Source: Zasmidium citrigriseum (lineage: Eukaryota; Ascomycota; Dothideomycetes; Mycosphaerellales; Mycosphaerellaceae). Taken from it: a stretch of 64,000 nucleotides of DNA. The position numbers and the translations under genes were made by a program. The number at the start of each line of letters is the position of its first letter. Within the stretch, counting starts at the first letter, position 1. The DNA is taken from the NCBI GenBank assembly GCA_002786025.1, contig NHNW01000048.1:270484-334483 (forward strand), given 5' to 3'. The notes under the pieces are model-generated. The model was not told the origin of the DNA. It made no database searches and saw only the letters and a list, made by a program, of their open reading frames with translations. Of the stretch, positions 45,771 through 57,279 are shown one piece after another.

Positions 45771-45836
45771 AATTTAGCTCTACGCTAACGACGATTTAGC
45801 TCTACGCTAACGACGATTTAGCTCTACGCTACTATA
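45771..45836. repeat. 22-bp tandem repeat, about three copies
   Basis: ATTTAGCTCTACGCTAACGA plus CG repeats head to tail starting at 45771, 45793 and 45815, the third copy running into CTACGCTAC. The first copies are identical despite the surrounding mutation. Confidence 0.8.
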
Positions 45837-45839
45837 TAC

Positions 45840-48230
45840 TATACCTTTCCGCCGAACGCTCTATCTACCTATATATATCCGCCGCCGACTTTATCTCGTC
45901 GAATCTATTACTAAATATCGTACTTATCGCCTTAGGCTAGCCTAGAGAAATATATATAGTACTACTATCTTATTAATACCGAAGTAATAAGTAGATAGGC
46001 GGAACGGGAACCTTATATATAGGCTATAAGGATATAGGGATCTAAGGTTTAGTATAAGATCCTCTTCTCTACTAGGTATTATATCGACTAGCTAGAGCTA
46101 GGAAATAATACCCTTCGCTACGATAAGCTAGTAACTAGAGCTAGAGGCCGAGAAAGGTAGTATAGATTATTAGTACACCGTAGAGGATAAGGTTTAGTAG
46201 TATTCTTATAGGCGTTATATAATATAAGTAAGTAAAGTACTAATCTTATTAACTAGGAGTATTAGTTCTATAAGTAGACTAGTAACCTATAGTAGACCTT
46301 CGAGCTAGTTTAGGTATAAAAGGGCTAAGGATATATATAGCGCTAGTTATTAATAACTAGAAGTAGATTTAATCTATCTAATCTTACGAGCCTTAGGTAT
46401 CTTAAGGGATAAGCCTAAGAGTTAGAACTCTAGAACCGATAGTATTAGATAACGACTAATATATAACGCCTCTTTTATAGCCGAGTAAGACCGTATAGTT
46501 TAGTATAAAAGTCTAAAAGCCTACCGAAGTACGCTAAGGGACGTAAGACTAGATACTATACTCTTAATAGCTAAGGGCCGTCGAAGTAGGGTAGCTAGCC
46601 GCTAGTTTAGTATTATAGCTCGATAGTTAGTAGTAGATATATTATATACCTTACGCTATAAGAGCCTCCCTAGGGACGCTTTAAGCTAAACCCCTAAACT
46701 CTACGCCTCTTAGATACTAGCTAGGCCGTAGCGGGTCGGATTATTATACTAGGCCTACTTAGAGCGACCGCGTAGGTAAGAGAGGTACCTCGCTAAGTAC
46801 CTCGATAGTAGCTATAAAACTAAAGAGGTAGACCTAGGCGGGCGAAGGACTAAATAATAAGAAGGATAAGGCGCGCTACTAACTAAGTAGAATCTTATCG
46901 ATTCTAGATAGATAGTATAGTACTAAGGCCTAGTTTAACGTTATAAGCTAGATAAGAGGAAGCGAAGCGGTCTAGTATCCTACCTTTCCTAACCTCTACT
47001 AAAGTAAAGCGGTCTAGTAGTCTACCTTTCTAGACTTCTATAGAATATAGGCTACCCTAGGTACTTAGTTATTTAGTAACGTAGATAGTAGCTAGCCTAC
47101 GGCTTAGTTTTTATCGTAAGCTAGACCGCTCGGTTTAACGTCGTTAGGTAGGACGAGATAGGCTAAAGTCGCTTAGTTTAACGTTATAAGCTAGACGAAG
47201 TAACTACTATAGCTAGTTACTACCTACTATTAACGAGACGGAGGTAGTAACCTAAGTTATTATCTTATACTAGTATAGAGGTTATTAAAGGGAAGAAGAA
47301 GGAAGAGCGAGCGAAGCGCGGCTTTATAGTCGCGTATATAAAGATTCGTAGGTAGCGACTTATAACGTTAGTATAGGTAAGGTTTTAGTAGCGACGATAC
47401 TACTATAAATAGCGATAATAAGCGGGAGTTACTAAGACGTAGCGGCCTACTAGTAGAGCTACGAGGGTAAAGGGTAGAGGGCTAGTAGTAGAGTAGTAGA
47501 GTAAAGAGGTAGAGCGAAGAGGTAGAGCGAAAGGATAGAGGGTAAGGAGAGTAGAGGATAGGGAGGCGTTAACGACGAGCTAGTAACTAGACTAGACTAG
47601 ACTAGACTAGATACTAGATACTAGACTAGACGAGTTATAATTAGACGATCTATACGTATAAGAGCCTAGCGGTAACAACTATATCTTCGCCTTCCGAACT
47701 TTAGTATCTAGTAAAAGAGTAAAATAAACCCTTATAATACTACGAGGTAAAGGAGGGGTAGTATAAAGGGTAAACCTTTATTTCCGTAGTAAGTATAATA
47801 GCGATAACGGGCCTCTAGTAAGAGCTATAGCCTACACCTTTATTAGTTACTAAAGTAGTAATAGTTACGAGTACCTAGCTATAAAGTTATACTAGTTAGT
47901 TTTAACTACTCTATAGTAGGCGGAGCGTCTAATAAGGACGCTAATCCTATATCGGTTTTAATTATTATACGATAAATAGGGCGTCTAATAAGAACGCTAA
48001 TCCTAAAGGTAGTAAATTTAGTATATTAAGTTCGGTTTAAAGGAAATACCTCCTAAAGGAAGTATTATTTCTAGGGTATAACATTAAGACTAGACGCTAC
48101 TAAACTAAGTTTCTTTCGAGGGTGCTCGTCGTAGTAAGGACGGATATACTAAGTTAAGTTTCGTACTAAGGTACTCGTCGTAATAAGGACGGGTATACCT
48201 TCCCTCTACGTAGGCCTATCTATAGTACTA
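45840..48230. other. RIP-degraded repeat sequence, content not identified
   Basis: About 2.4 kb of TA-rich, CA/TG-poor sequence. A pair of short direct repeats is visible around 47,929-48,004 (GCGTCTAATAAG.ACGCTAATCC) and another around 48,095-48,200 (TACTCGTCGTA.TAAGGACGG). No frame gave recognisable motifs. Confidence 0.5.
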
Positions 48231-48237
48231 TATATAT

Positions 48238-48310
48238 ACGTTAGGATTCGAACGAGGGACTTTACGTTTAGTACCTACGGTACTACTACGCTATTAAGAC
48301 GTAATAAAGG
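48238..48310 (-). other. tRNA-like sequence with A-box and B-box matches, RIP-altered
   Basis: On the minus strand, TAGCGTAGTAGTA resembles a pol III A box (TRGCNNAGYNGG with G-to-A changes) and CGTTCGAATCC, about 28 bases further on, resembles a B box. Spacing is as in a tRNA. A complete cloverleaf cannot be folded by eye, so this may be a mutated tRNA gene, a tRNA-derived SINE head or chance. Confidence 0.3.
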
Positions 48311-49126
48311 ATAGTAGGTAAGGTTTTAATTAAAATATATAGCTTTCACGCTAATATAACGTAATAGGTAAACTTTAGTATATAAAAGCGTAAAGTATAG
48401 AGCTCGCTTAGAGATTATATAGCCTTTAACAATTATAGGTAGATAGTACGATACTAGCGATACGTAGACGACAAAGTCGCGCTAGCTAAGGCCTAGAAGA
48501 CCGCGAGCACTAGCTATATAATTAAGATTAAGGTACTAGAGGGGGTAGTAGGGTAGAAGGTAAGATAGCGTTAATAGTATACGACTAGACGACTAGACGA
48601 CTAGACGACTTCTATTTCCTACTATACGTACTCTTATCCGTTATAACGACACCGAGTATACTTGTTTCTACCTCTCTTTCCGTTAAACTAGGCTCGGGCT
48701 AGATTAGTATACCTCTAATAAGGCCTAAATATCGAGCCTAGCTGTCGATACTATTCGTAGGCTAGTACTTCGACTCTAGCGTCTATCTCCTTAATACGCG
48801 CTATAGTACTATACTTAGCTTATGCCTTAGGTTTTAATCTTGTCTAGGAGGTAATTACCTAGCTATAATACCTCGTAGAATCTTATAGTACTCGTCTTAC
48901 TATAGTTAGACCCTTTAGCCCTAGCTTCTATTATTAAGGTAGTAGCGATAGCGGCTCTAGAAGAGGCGGCTCTAGAAGCTACTCTAGAGGGGGCGTTAAT
49001 ATCTAAAGGGGTAGTACGAGTAGTAGTAATTACTCGAGAAGTAGAGGCGGAGCTTATCTATAGTTAGAATTACTATCGAAGCTATCTAACTCGGAGCTAA
49101 CGATTAACTACCTTACTTATAGCGAT

Positions 49127-49127
<1 letters not shown>

Positions 49128-49160
<33 letters not shown>
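49128..49160. repeat. (ACT)n microsatellite
   Basis: About eleven ACT units in a row. It may be partly made by RIP acting on an original CAC- or CTG-containing triplet run. Confidence 0.85.
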
Positions 49161-49161
<1 letters not shown>

Positions 49162-49277
49162 ACGGCGACGTCTTATAGGTAGATAGACATAATAAGGTAG
49201 GCTAGGATTTATACTATAAGGAGTTAGCGTTACCGTTATCGAGTAATAAGTCTACGTCTACTACTATACTAAAAAGC

Positions 49278-49281
49278 CTAA
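49278..49281. repeat. Target-site duplication, left copy (CTAA)
   Basis: CTAA directly before the left LTR matches CTAA at 57276-57279 directly after the right LTR. A fifth matching base is absent. Confidence 0.65.
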
Positions 49282-49493
49282 TATAAGGGCGTAGAAGTAG
49301 GAAATAGCGATACGAGTAAGTAGTACGAATATCCGATTAAGTATTATCTAAGGAGCGAAAGAGGAGAAGTAGAAACCTCCTAAAAAGTAGTATAGGCGCT
49401 AAGCCTCTAGTTAGATACTAGTACGGCCTCGGAGTACTAGTAGAGAGGCTATAGATCGCTACCTTAGGCTCTCTTAGCTTAGATATCCTTATA
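49282..49493 (-). repeat. 3' LTR (left copy) of the gypsy element
   Basis: 212 bp, starting TATAAGGGCGTAGAAG and ending GATATCCTTATA. It matches the copy at 57064-57275 along its length with a few differences, including CCG versus CTA and GAGCGAAAG versus GAGCAAAAG. Confidence 0.88.
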
Positions 49494-49512
49494 TTATCCC
49501 CCCCCCCCTTTA
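49494..49512 (-). other. Polypurine tract
   Basis: On the minus strand AAAGGGGGGGGGGG followed by GATAA lies directly before the 3' LTR, the place where plus-strand DNA synthesis is primed. Runs of C contain no CpA and so escape RIP. Confidence 0.75.
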
Positions 49513-50349
49513 GTAGCCTATTTTTAGGTTATATCGTTAACTCGAGTAAGTTCGCTATCTAACTTAGATTAAGTTAGTACTATAAGGGCGGTAGAGTCGC
49601 CTTAGTACGTACGTAAGGCGCTATTAGTAAGCTAAGTATATAACTCTAGCTATTAGTAAATATTCCCCTTATAAAAGAGGGCGAAGTAGGCTCGTAAGGG
49701 GTACGTAGTAGCGGCGCTATTAGGCCTATACTACCGTTAGTATAAAAGCCCGCTTCTTCGTCTATTTCCTTCTTCTCTTTACTACTACTAACTATTAACC
49801 GTCCGTCTATTACGCTTCCCCTCGATATCGGGTTAGAACGCTATTAATAGATAGAATAATAATAATAATAACTCGCTACGTACATCTACTAATAACGACT
49901 TCGCTAATAACCTCCTCCGTAATATAAGTAGTACTCCTTAGACCCCTAGTAGTAGCGGCGGCGATACTAGTTCGTATAATATCGGTATAGCTAGTCTACT
50001 CGACTAGTTTAGCGATATACTCGTATCTTCGGCTAGTATAATAGTACTATCGTAGGCCTATAGTCCTTATAAGGTAGGTATTAGTTAGTCTAATATTCGC
50101 TATATATATAAGTACTCCTCCGCTCTCGAGGGCGTTCTAGACGTACGCTATAGCGCTCTCTATCGCGAGTACGTTCGTCGTTAGTAGCTAGTCTCTACTA
50201 TTTAATAGTAGACGTAGCTAACTATTACGGAGCGCTATAGTACTAGCGGCGGTTCGCTATATAGTAGCTACTAGGGTAGTAAGGGTAAGCCGACTTACTA
50301 GATTATAAGTCTTTCGGGTCCTATCCGTTAGCGGTCCTTACTAATACCG

Positions 50350-50640
50350 CTTTTAGATCTCTACCGAGTTCTACTACTACGCTAATATCCTCGAGTATTT
50401 ATATATACTCGCCGCTAATCCGACTATCTAAGATAACTCTAATAAGGTCGCTTACTATACTAACGCCTTCCGCGACTATATATTAAAGGTCTTCGCTACC
50501 TTAGTAAAGTTCGAGAAGGATATATTAGTAGAGTTAGATATTAAGAAGTTCGATAAGGCGGCTATTAAGAAGTAGCGCGATAAGCGTCGTAAGAGTCGTA
50601 AAGCGAACGAGAGGGCCTTTCGGGATAGTCGCGGATAGCT
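50350..50640 (+). pseudogene. Antisense relic frame inside the retrotransposon
   Basis: A plus-strand frame with only two or three internal stops reads STEFYYYANILEYLYILAAN, then NAFRDYILKVFATLVKFEKD, then a Lys/Arg-rich end (KRRKSRKANERAFRDSRG) and a stop. It runs opposite to gag-pol, between pol and the 3' LTR. Further coding-like but stop-rich sequence lies upstream to about 49.85 kb. No family recognised. Confidence 0.4.
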
Positions 50641-51119
50641 ACTAAGTTCCTACCTAAATAATATTATAGCGGACGTAGCGTAGAAGCGTTAGGTACTTTA
50701 GTCGTTAAATAATAGCTAGATACGCCTTATCTACTATAGCTAGTATACTCGCTAAGTAGGGTAGTTAATCTTCTTCTCTAAGGTAGTAATAATAGAAGCT
50801 CGTTAGCTCTATATTTATAGGTTTTACTATCTATAGTAGAGGGGGGTAGGTATAGCCTCGGAAAGACTACGAAATAGTCGCGGCGGTCTATAGATAGTAA
50901 ATAGAACGAACTTATAAACAAATCCTTTAATCTCTTAGTCCCTATATATAAAGGAAATATTCGAATAGTAATTTAGTAGTAAGAGGACTATAAGGGGTAT
51001 CTTCTCTTTTCTTATTCGTCCTTTCTTAGACGCCCTTATCTACGCCTCGTCTCTTTTACGGGTCGCTAGCGAGGAGATAGTAGAGAGAGGTTAGCGAGCT
51101 TAGGGTGTTACTAGTAGTA

Positions 51120-54100
51120 CTTATTAAGGAGTTCCTAATAGTCTTCGAGCTCCTCTTCCCTTATCTAGTCGTTATAGTCTTAGGACTAGCCTACCTATCG
51201 TATTCGATACTATATTGTTCTATACTTATTATAGTAGTAGGTTAGGATTTTTTCGACCTTATAGGCTAAATCTATTCTATCCTCGAGGAGTTCTTCGACT
51301 AGTAGCAACTAGTACCTAGGGCGTATATAGTACGGCTCTAATAGCGATATATAGAATACTAGGTAGAACCTTTTTATTAATAGTAGTAGGTTAAGCTTAT
51401 ACGCCTACCTACTAATACGCTTAGTAATTATAAAAGGGCCTAGGTACTTATTATTAAGCTTCTTATATAGCCGCCGTATATAGACGTTCTTCGCTACTAG
51501 GAGTACCTACTCGCTAACGTCGTAGTACTTAGCTAGTACTATATAGTTATAGTACTTAGTCTATAGCTCTTATACGTACTAGAGGTTCTCTACTACCCTA
51601 TCGAACTCGAGTCGTCGTTATAGAAGCTAGTTAGTTACCTATTTAGTAAGCTCGTCTACTTTCTTCCCCCCCTCTATTAGGTATTCGTATCGAATACTAT
51701 CTAGTATATTTAGGGGTACTCTAAACGCTACCTTAATAGGTAATTTATAATAGCTTATATACGTCTTAGAGTTATAGGCGAAGGCTATAGTTAATAATAG
51801 CCTCGCCTAGTTATCTTATTCCTAATTATAGTATATACGAAGGTAGGCTTTAAGTTACTAGTTCTAACGCTTAGTCTATCTATCCGTCTATAGGTAGAAG
51901 GTAGTACTAAGCTTACGTTTAATTATAAGGTAGTAGTAGAAGGCGCTCTAGTACTTAGATATAAAGACTAAACCGCTATCTAAGACGATATCGTCTAGCG
52001 AGCTAGTAAGGGCGATAACTATATAGTAGAATAGGTCTACTAGGCTAGAGGCGTCGATATCTTTCGTTATTAGTATATACTATATAAACTTCGAGAATCG
52101 ATTAACGATAATAAGTACCGAATCGTAGACCTTACTATTAAAACCCTTTAAGGGTAGTAGGCTAGTAACGAAGTCTATAGAGAGGTAGGACTAGGGCTAG
52201 GTAGGTACTAGTAAGGGCTAGAGTTCGCTATAGGGCTAGTAGTACTTACTTTTAGCTCGTTAGTAGACGTCGTACTCCTAGTAGTACTTACGAACGTCTT
52301 TAGAGAGACCTTTCTACTCGTATTTTAACGAGATAATTACCTATATATATCGCTAACTATAGTAGCCCGCTACGGGGTCGTCGTAGTTACGGAATAGTAT
52401 CTCTACGCGTAAGGCTAAGGATTAGAGTACGTATACTCGACTATCCCTTCGTAGGAGGCCGTTAGTATCGAAGGTATAGTCCTTAGTACTCTCTAGAGTC
52501 TTACCTAACCTATCTCGCCCCTTCGCTATAACCGCTTCTTAGATATCTTAAACGAAGGCGTCCCTTTATTAGACTTTCTTAATAAGATCTAGAAGGGATT
52601 CGGGCGGTTTAGTATTAAAGGACGACTTATCCTTCGCTACTACGGTAACGAGGAAGCGAGGTAGTACTAAACGATTCGTTAGTCCGCTAGTAGAGTAGGG
52701 ACTAGCTTAGGTAAAGAGTAGTTACTCTACGGTATTAGAAGTACTAGTATATCGCTCTTTAGCCTTACTATTTTATTCGGCTTCGAAGGTAGTAAGTAGT
52801 AGAGGATTAGACTACCTAGTTCCTTCGAGGTAGGTATCTACTATATTCTTAGGGCCTATACGAGAGTACTCTAGTAGCGCTATAGGGCCGTAACCGTCCT
52901 TAGTAGGGTAGGCTCCTAACTTTTACTATAGAATTAGTAGTATTCCCTAAAGTTAATACTTCTTAGTACTTTCTTTAAAGCTAGTAAAGTAGTCTAGCCG
53001 TCTAGATAGGCCGTTAGAGGGATTTAACTTCCCTAGCTTATATTCGATTATAAAATTATAGTAGGCTAGCCTCTCTATAATACGGGCCTACCTAGCTATT
53101 AGGCTCTATATTATTATAAAGTACCGAAAGTTATAGTAATTAGTTATAACCCGGATCGGGTACGTAGCGCTCTCGAAGTAGTACCTCTATATTTTAAAGT
53201 ATTCTAAGATAGCTATAAGTTCTTTATTAGGGGTACTATAGTAGACCTCGTAATTAATAAAACTCTTCGAATAATAGGCGATAGAGTACTAGTGTTTCTA
53301 TAGCGGATCGGAGTCGTTAGGCTATAGGAGGATACTCGTATAGGCCGCGTTAGAGGCGTCTATAATTACTATAATTAGTAGCCTAGGATCGAAGTATCTA
53401 AGTAGGAGTACTTTAGTAAACGCCTTCTTAAGAGTTTCGAAGGATTTAGCTACTATATTAGTCTACTACTACGGGGGTCTTATAATAGCTTTCCGTCCCT
53501 TCTTCGTAGGCGTAAGAGTACTATTAGAGAGTAGCTCGTTAAGTAGGCGTACGAGCCGTAAATATCCCTAAATAAAGCGGCGGTAGAAGTTAGCGAATCT
53601 AAGGAAGACTTAAACGTCCTAGTAGCTCTTTAGTACTAGCTAGTTAGTAATACTAGTAACCCTTAATTAATCTATCTTTATACCGTTAGGGGTAATAATA
53701 AAGCCTAGGAATTCAACCTCTATAGTATAGAACTCGTATTTCGAGAGTTTAGTAAATAGCTTCTATTCCCTAAGTCTCTCGAGGACTTACTAGACGTACT
53801 CCTTATACGTCTTAGGGTCGAGGGAGTAGATTAGGATATTATTAAGATAAACAATATAGATATTATCTACTAAACTAGCTAGAGCCTTATTAATATAGGA
53901 CTAGAACGTAGCGGGCGCGTTAGCGAGCCTAAAGGGTATAACGAGGTATTTAAATAAGCTATATCTCGTCTTAAAGGCCGTTTTCTACTCGTTACTAGAC
54001 TAGATCTAGAGCTAGTAGTATACGTCTTTAAGATCTAGCTTAGTAAAGACCTTCGCGTCGCCTAAACGGTCTAGTAGCTTACTAATAAGTAGTAGTAGGT

Positions 54101-56950
54101 AGCGGTTCTTAATCGTAATCTTATTAAGACCTCTATAGTTAATATATAACTATATACTACTATCCTTCTTTAGTATAAAGAGGATAGGGGTACTATAAGG
54201 GGATTTACTTAGCCTAATCTAGCCGTTCTTTAAGGCGTTGTTAATATACTCGCGTAATATAGTAAGCTCTTATTACGAAAGGTTATAGATTAGTAGTTAA
54301 GGTAGGCTCTTACTTTCCTCTAGCTCGATAGCGTAGTCGTACTTAGAGTACTAGGCGATAATACCTACTAGCTTAGTATTAAAGATATTAGCGAAGTCGT
54401 AGTACTCTAGTAGAACGCCCGCGAGGTACTCTATCTCCACTATAGCTAATAAGGCTAGAAGAACTTACTAGGGAAGGTCTTTAAGATTAGGCTCTCGCGT
54501 ATAGGCGGCCTTATACTAGTTATAGATCGTAATAGCGGCGGTCTACTATTAGTAGCCTTATTAGTTTAGATCGATAGTCGTAGGATCCTAGTCTCTACCT
54601 CCTTAGAGGGTAAATATAGTAGTAGGCTTAGCGATAGCTAATTCTATAGAGGGAATCTCTCCTCCCTATAGTCTATCTACTTTAGAGAGGTTTGCCCTCG
54701 AGTTATCGTTAGCGTATAGTTAGTCTAGTAGCGTAGAAGCTACGAGCTACTCCCCTAAGGGAAGTTAGAAGCTAGCTATACTATCTATAATAGCTACGAG
54801 TATCTAGGACGTTCGCGAGAATTCGGAGAGGTTAAAAGAGTCCCGTAGCGACTACGTAAAGGTCTCGGCTTAGAAGCTAATAGCTAGATTAGTATCTTCT
54901 AGCTAGTCCTACCCTAGTATAAGGTTATAGCCTATAAAGGTACTAGTCTAAAGGATTTACTCTAACTCTCTCGTCTTCCCTATACTATTATTAATAGCGA
55001 GGGTAGCTAAGTAAGCCTTATATAGCGTTATAGGGTTATCGTTAAGGAACTTAGCCCTTAGAGTAGGAAGATCTAACGTTAGTAGGGATAACTACCCTAT
55101 AGTATATATAGAGATAAGATTTAACTATACTCCGCTATCGACGAGGGCGTAGAGAGTAATTAGTCCTATAGCGCTAGTAATAGTTACGTCTATAGTAATC
55201 CTCTTTTACCTCCCTCGTAAGGTCTTCCCTAATCGTAGGGGAGATAAGTTTACGATTAGGGGTTACTATTTCCCGTATCGTTATAGTCTAAATCGCTTTC
55301 GACTTCGACGGCGTTAACGCTATAGTAGGTAGGACGAGAGTCGTTAGAAGGCGTCTACCCTAGTACGCTAGCGGCGGCGTCGCGGCGGGGCGCTAGCGGC
55401 CTATATAAGGAGTACTCCTAATAGTTAGGATATCTATCGTCCCTCCTATCGTCTTAGCGTCTCTCGCTACTACGATTATTTCGCTATCTATAGTTCTCGC
55501 GGTCCTTCTTATTAGAACCTAAGTTATTAGGCCTAGAGTTCTAGTTTCGCCTAGCGCTTAGTACTATACTAGTACGCCTATAGCTAGGGTTTAATATAGT
55601 ACTATTACTAGAGGAGCTTAGAGATTATTCGATCTAGTAGGCTCTTAAGAATAGTTCGTTAGTATCCTTAATAGATTTAAGGGTTTCTAGTTCGATTATC
55701 TTCTTACGTACCTACGTTAGTAGGCGTAAGAAGTAGAAATCGATACGGAGGTCCTTAGGTTTAATCTTATTAGACATTTAGTCTTTTAACCCCTTTATAT
55801 AGGTATAGAAGCGGGAGTAGGACTNTTCGATCTAGTAGGCTCTTAAGAATAGTTCGTTAGTATCCTTAATAGATTTAAGGGTTTCTAGTTCGATTATCTT
55901 CTTACGTACCTACGTTAGTAGGCGTAAGAAGTAGAAATCGATACGGAGGTCCTTAGGTTTAATCTTATTAGACATTTAGTCTTTTAACCCCTTTATATAG
56001 GTATAGAAGCGGGAGTAGGACTATCCTTCCTTAATCTTAGATAGGAAGAACGCCTCTATAAGGGCGGCCTAATAGATAGCTAGGCTCTATACGGCGTCTT
56101 AGACGATCTATTATAGTTCCGCCTAGTATAGGTCTCCCTTTTTATCCTTCTAATCGAGGCGATAGTTAACCGTACTAGCGATATCGTTATATAATATACT
56201 CTTTAATATCTATAAGCTCCTTTAGTAGGTATTATAGTTAGTATACCTAAAGATCTTAAACTCTTTATTAACGTTCTTAACCTAGCGTTAGTAGGCCTAG
56301 ATAGTATAGGTCTCTAATTTATTAACTCTTCCTTTTTTAAAGAGTCTTTAGAGCTAGCGTTCTATCGAGGTCGTCTTAGAGGTTTTACGGTAGCTACTCG
56401 TATAGGAAACGTTATCTCTAGTATCTAACTAGGTACGTTTACGTTTCTTAAGTTCGAGAATACTATAAAGGGCGTTTAGCTTCTTTACGTACGCTTCGAG
56501 CTACTTAGCTATTATAGCGCTAGTATCTTAGTTAGATAGTTCTTCGAACTAGCGCTCCTAGGCCTATAGGATAGCGTCTCGTAGCTCCTCTAGGCGTTAT
56601 ACGCTACTAAGAGGTAAAGCGTTAACGCTAGTACTAAGTTAGGTATCTCGGGCGTCTTAGTCGCGACCTAGGGTATCCTCTATAGTACTACTATACTCGC
56701 GGCCTTCGTTAATACGTTCCTCTACTATTTCGGGGGCGTACCGTAGCCTAGCTAGTTATATATATCGTCGTCGAGTATAGAGAAAGTAGTCTAAGGAGGA
56801 GGTATTATTCTCTAGCGGTTTAGAGAGAGTTCGCCTACTACGTTACTATAACGAATTAGCGTCGTTCCGTAGCTAGTTTAAGGGCTTTTCGTAGGTACGA
56901 GAGTTTAAGCTTCTCTAAACTATACGTATACGGAGGTCTTTAAACTACGT
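51120..56950 (-). pseudogene. Gag-pol relic of the gypsy element
   Basis: Read on the minus strand through stops. Reverse transcriptase: VYLNNILIYSLDPKTYKEY at about 53,800-53,860, where the YxDD box appears as YLNN, then VEFLGFIITPNGIKID and FANFYRRFI. RNase H: IVIIDASNAAY near 53,350. Integrase: SYLSIDFVTSLLP near 52,150-52,200. C-terminal chromodomain: VEKIL, then NKYRT, then EEELEDY near 51,150-51,320. Gag and protease must lie between about 54,600 and 56,950 but were not resolved. Many CAG/CAA/TGG-type codons have become TAG/TAA, so nothing is translatable. Confidence 0.8.
55628..56022. other. Assembly artefact: identical 197-bp copies around a single N
   Basis: Positions 55628-55824 and 55826-56022 are identical over 197 bases and are separated only by the N at 55825. 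A biological duplication inside a RIP target would be expected to show differences. This looks like two contigs with an unmerged overlap joined through a one-base gap. Confidence 0.92.
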
Positions 56951-57063
56951 TTAGGGAGTAATATAGTAACTAGCTCGGCTATCGAGGTAGTTCTAGTAGT
57001 TCTACTATAGTATACTATACTCGCTATAGCTACTCCCCTTAGTAGGGTTATAAGATAATATAC

Positions 57064-57275
57064 TATAAGGGCGTAGAAGTAGGAAATAGCGATACGAGTA
57101 AGTAGTACGAATATCTAATTAAGTATTATCTAAGGAGCAAAAGAGGAGAAGTAGAAACCTCCTAAAAAGTAGTATAGGCGCTAAGCCTCTAGTTAGATAC
57201 TAGTACGGCCTCGGAGTACTAGTAGAGAGGCTATAGATCGCTACCTTAGGCTCTCTCTACTTAGATATCCTTATA
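57064..57275 (-). repeat. 5' LTR (right copy) of the gypsy element
   Basis: 212 bp starting TATAAGGGCG and ending CCTTATA, the partner of the LTR at 49282-49493. The element reads leftward from here. Confidence 0.88.
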
Positions 57276-57279
57276 CTAA
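57276..57279. repeat. Target-site duplication, right copy (CTAA)
   Basis: CTAA directly after the right LTR, matching 49278-49281. Confidence 0.65.

Larger units (their letters stand above)
48560..49281 (+). pseudogene. Left half of a plus-strand relic gene split by the retrotransposon
   Basis: The frame that reads HNKVG.DLYYKELALPLSS just before the LTR continues in the same frame across the insertion site when the element and one target-site copy are removed. An ACT-repeat run at about 49,128-49,160 is read in frame as polythreonine. The right half is at 57,276-58,290. No family is recognised. The left limit is approximate. Confidence 0.45.
49282..57275 (-). mobile_element. Ty3/gypsy chromodomain LTR retrotransposon, RIP-inactivated
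   Basis: Two 212-bp LTRs begin TATAAGG and end CCTTATA, the RIP-altered form of TG..CA ends. They are flanked by a CTAA duplication and have a polypurine tract (minus-strand G11) next to the left LTR. Coding capacity is on the minus strand, so the right LTR is the 5' one. Pol motifs in order, reverse transcriptase, RNase H, integrase and chromodomain, identify a chromovirus of the kind common in filamentous fungi. The 7,994-bp span includes a 198-bp assembly artefact at 55,825, so the real length is probably about 7.8 kb. It inserted into a plus-strand relic gene. The LTRs differ at several sites, mostly RIP-type. Confidence 0.85.
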
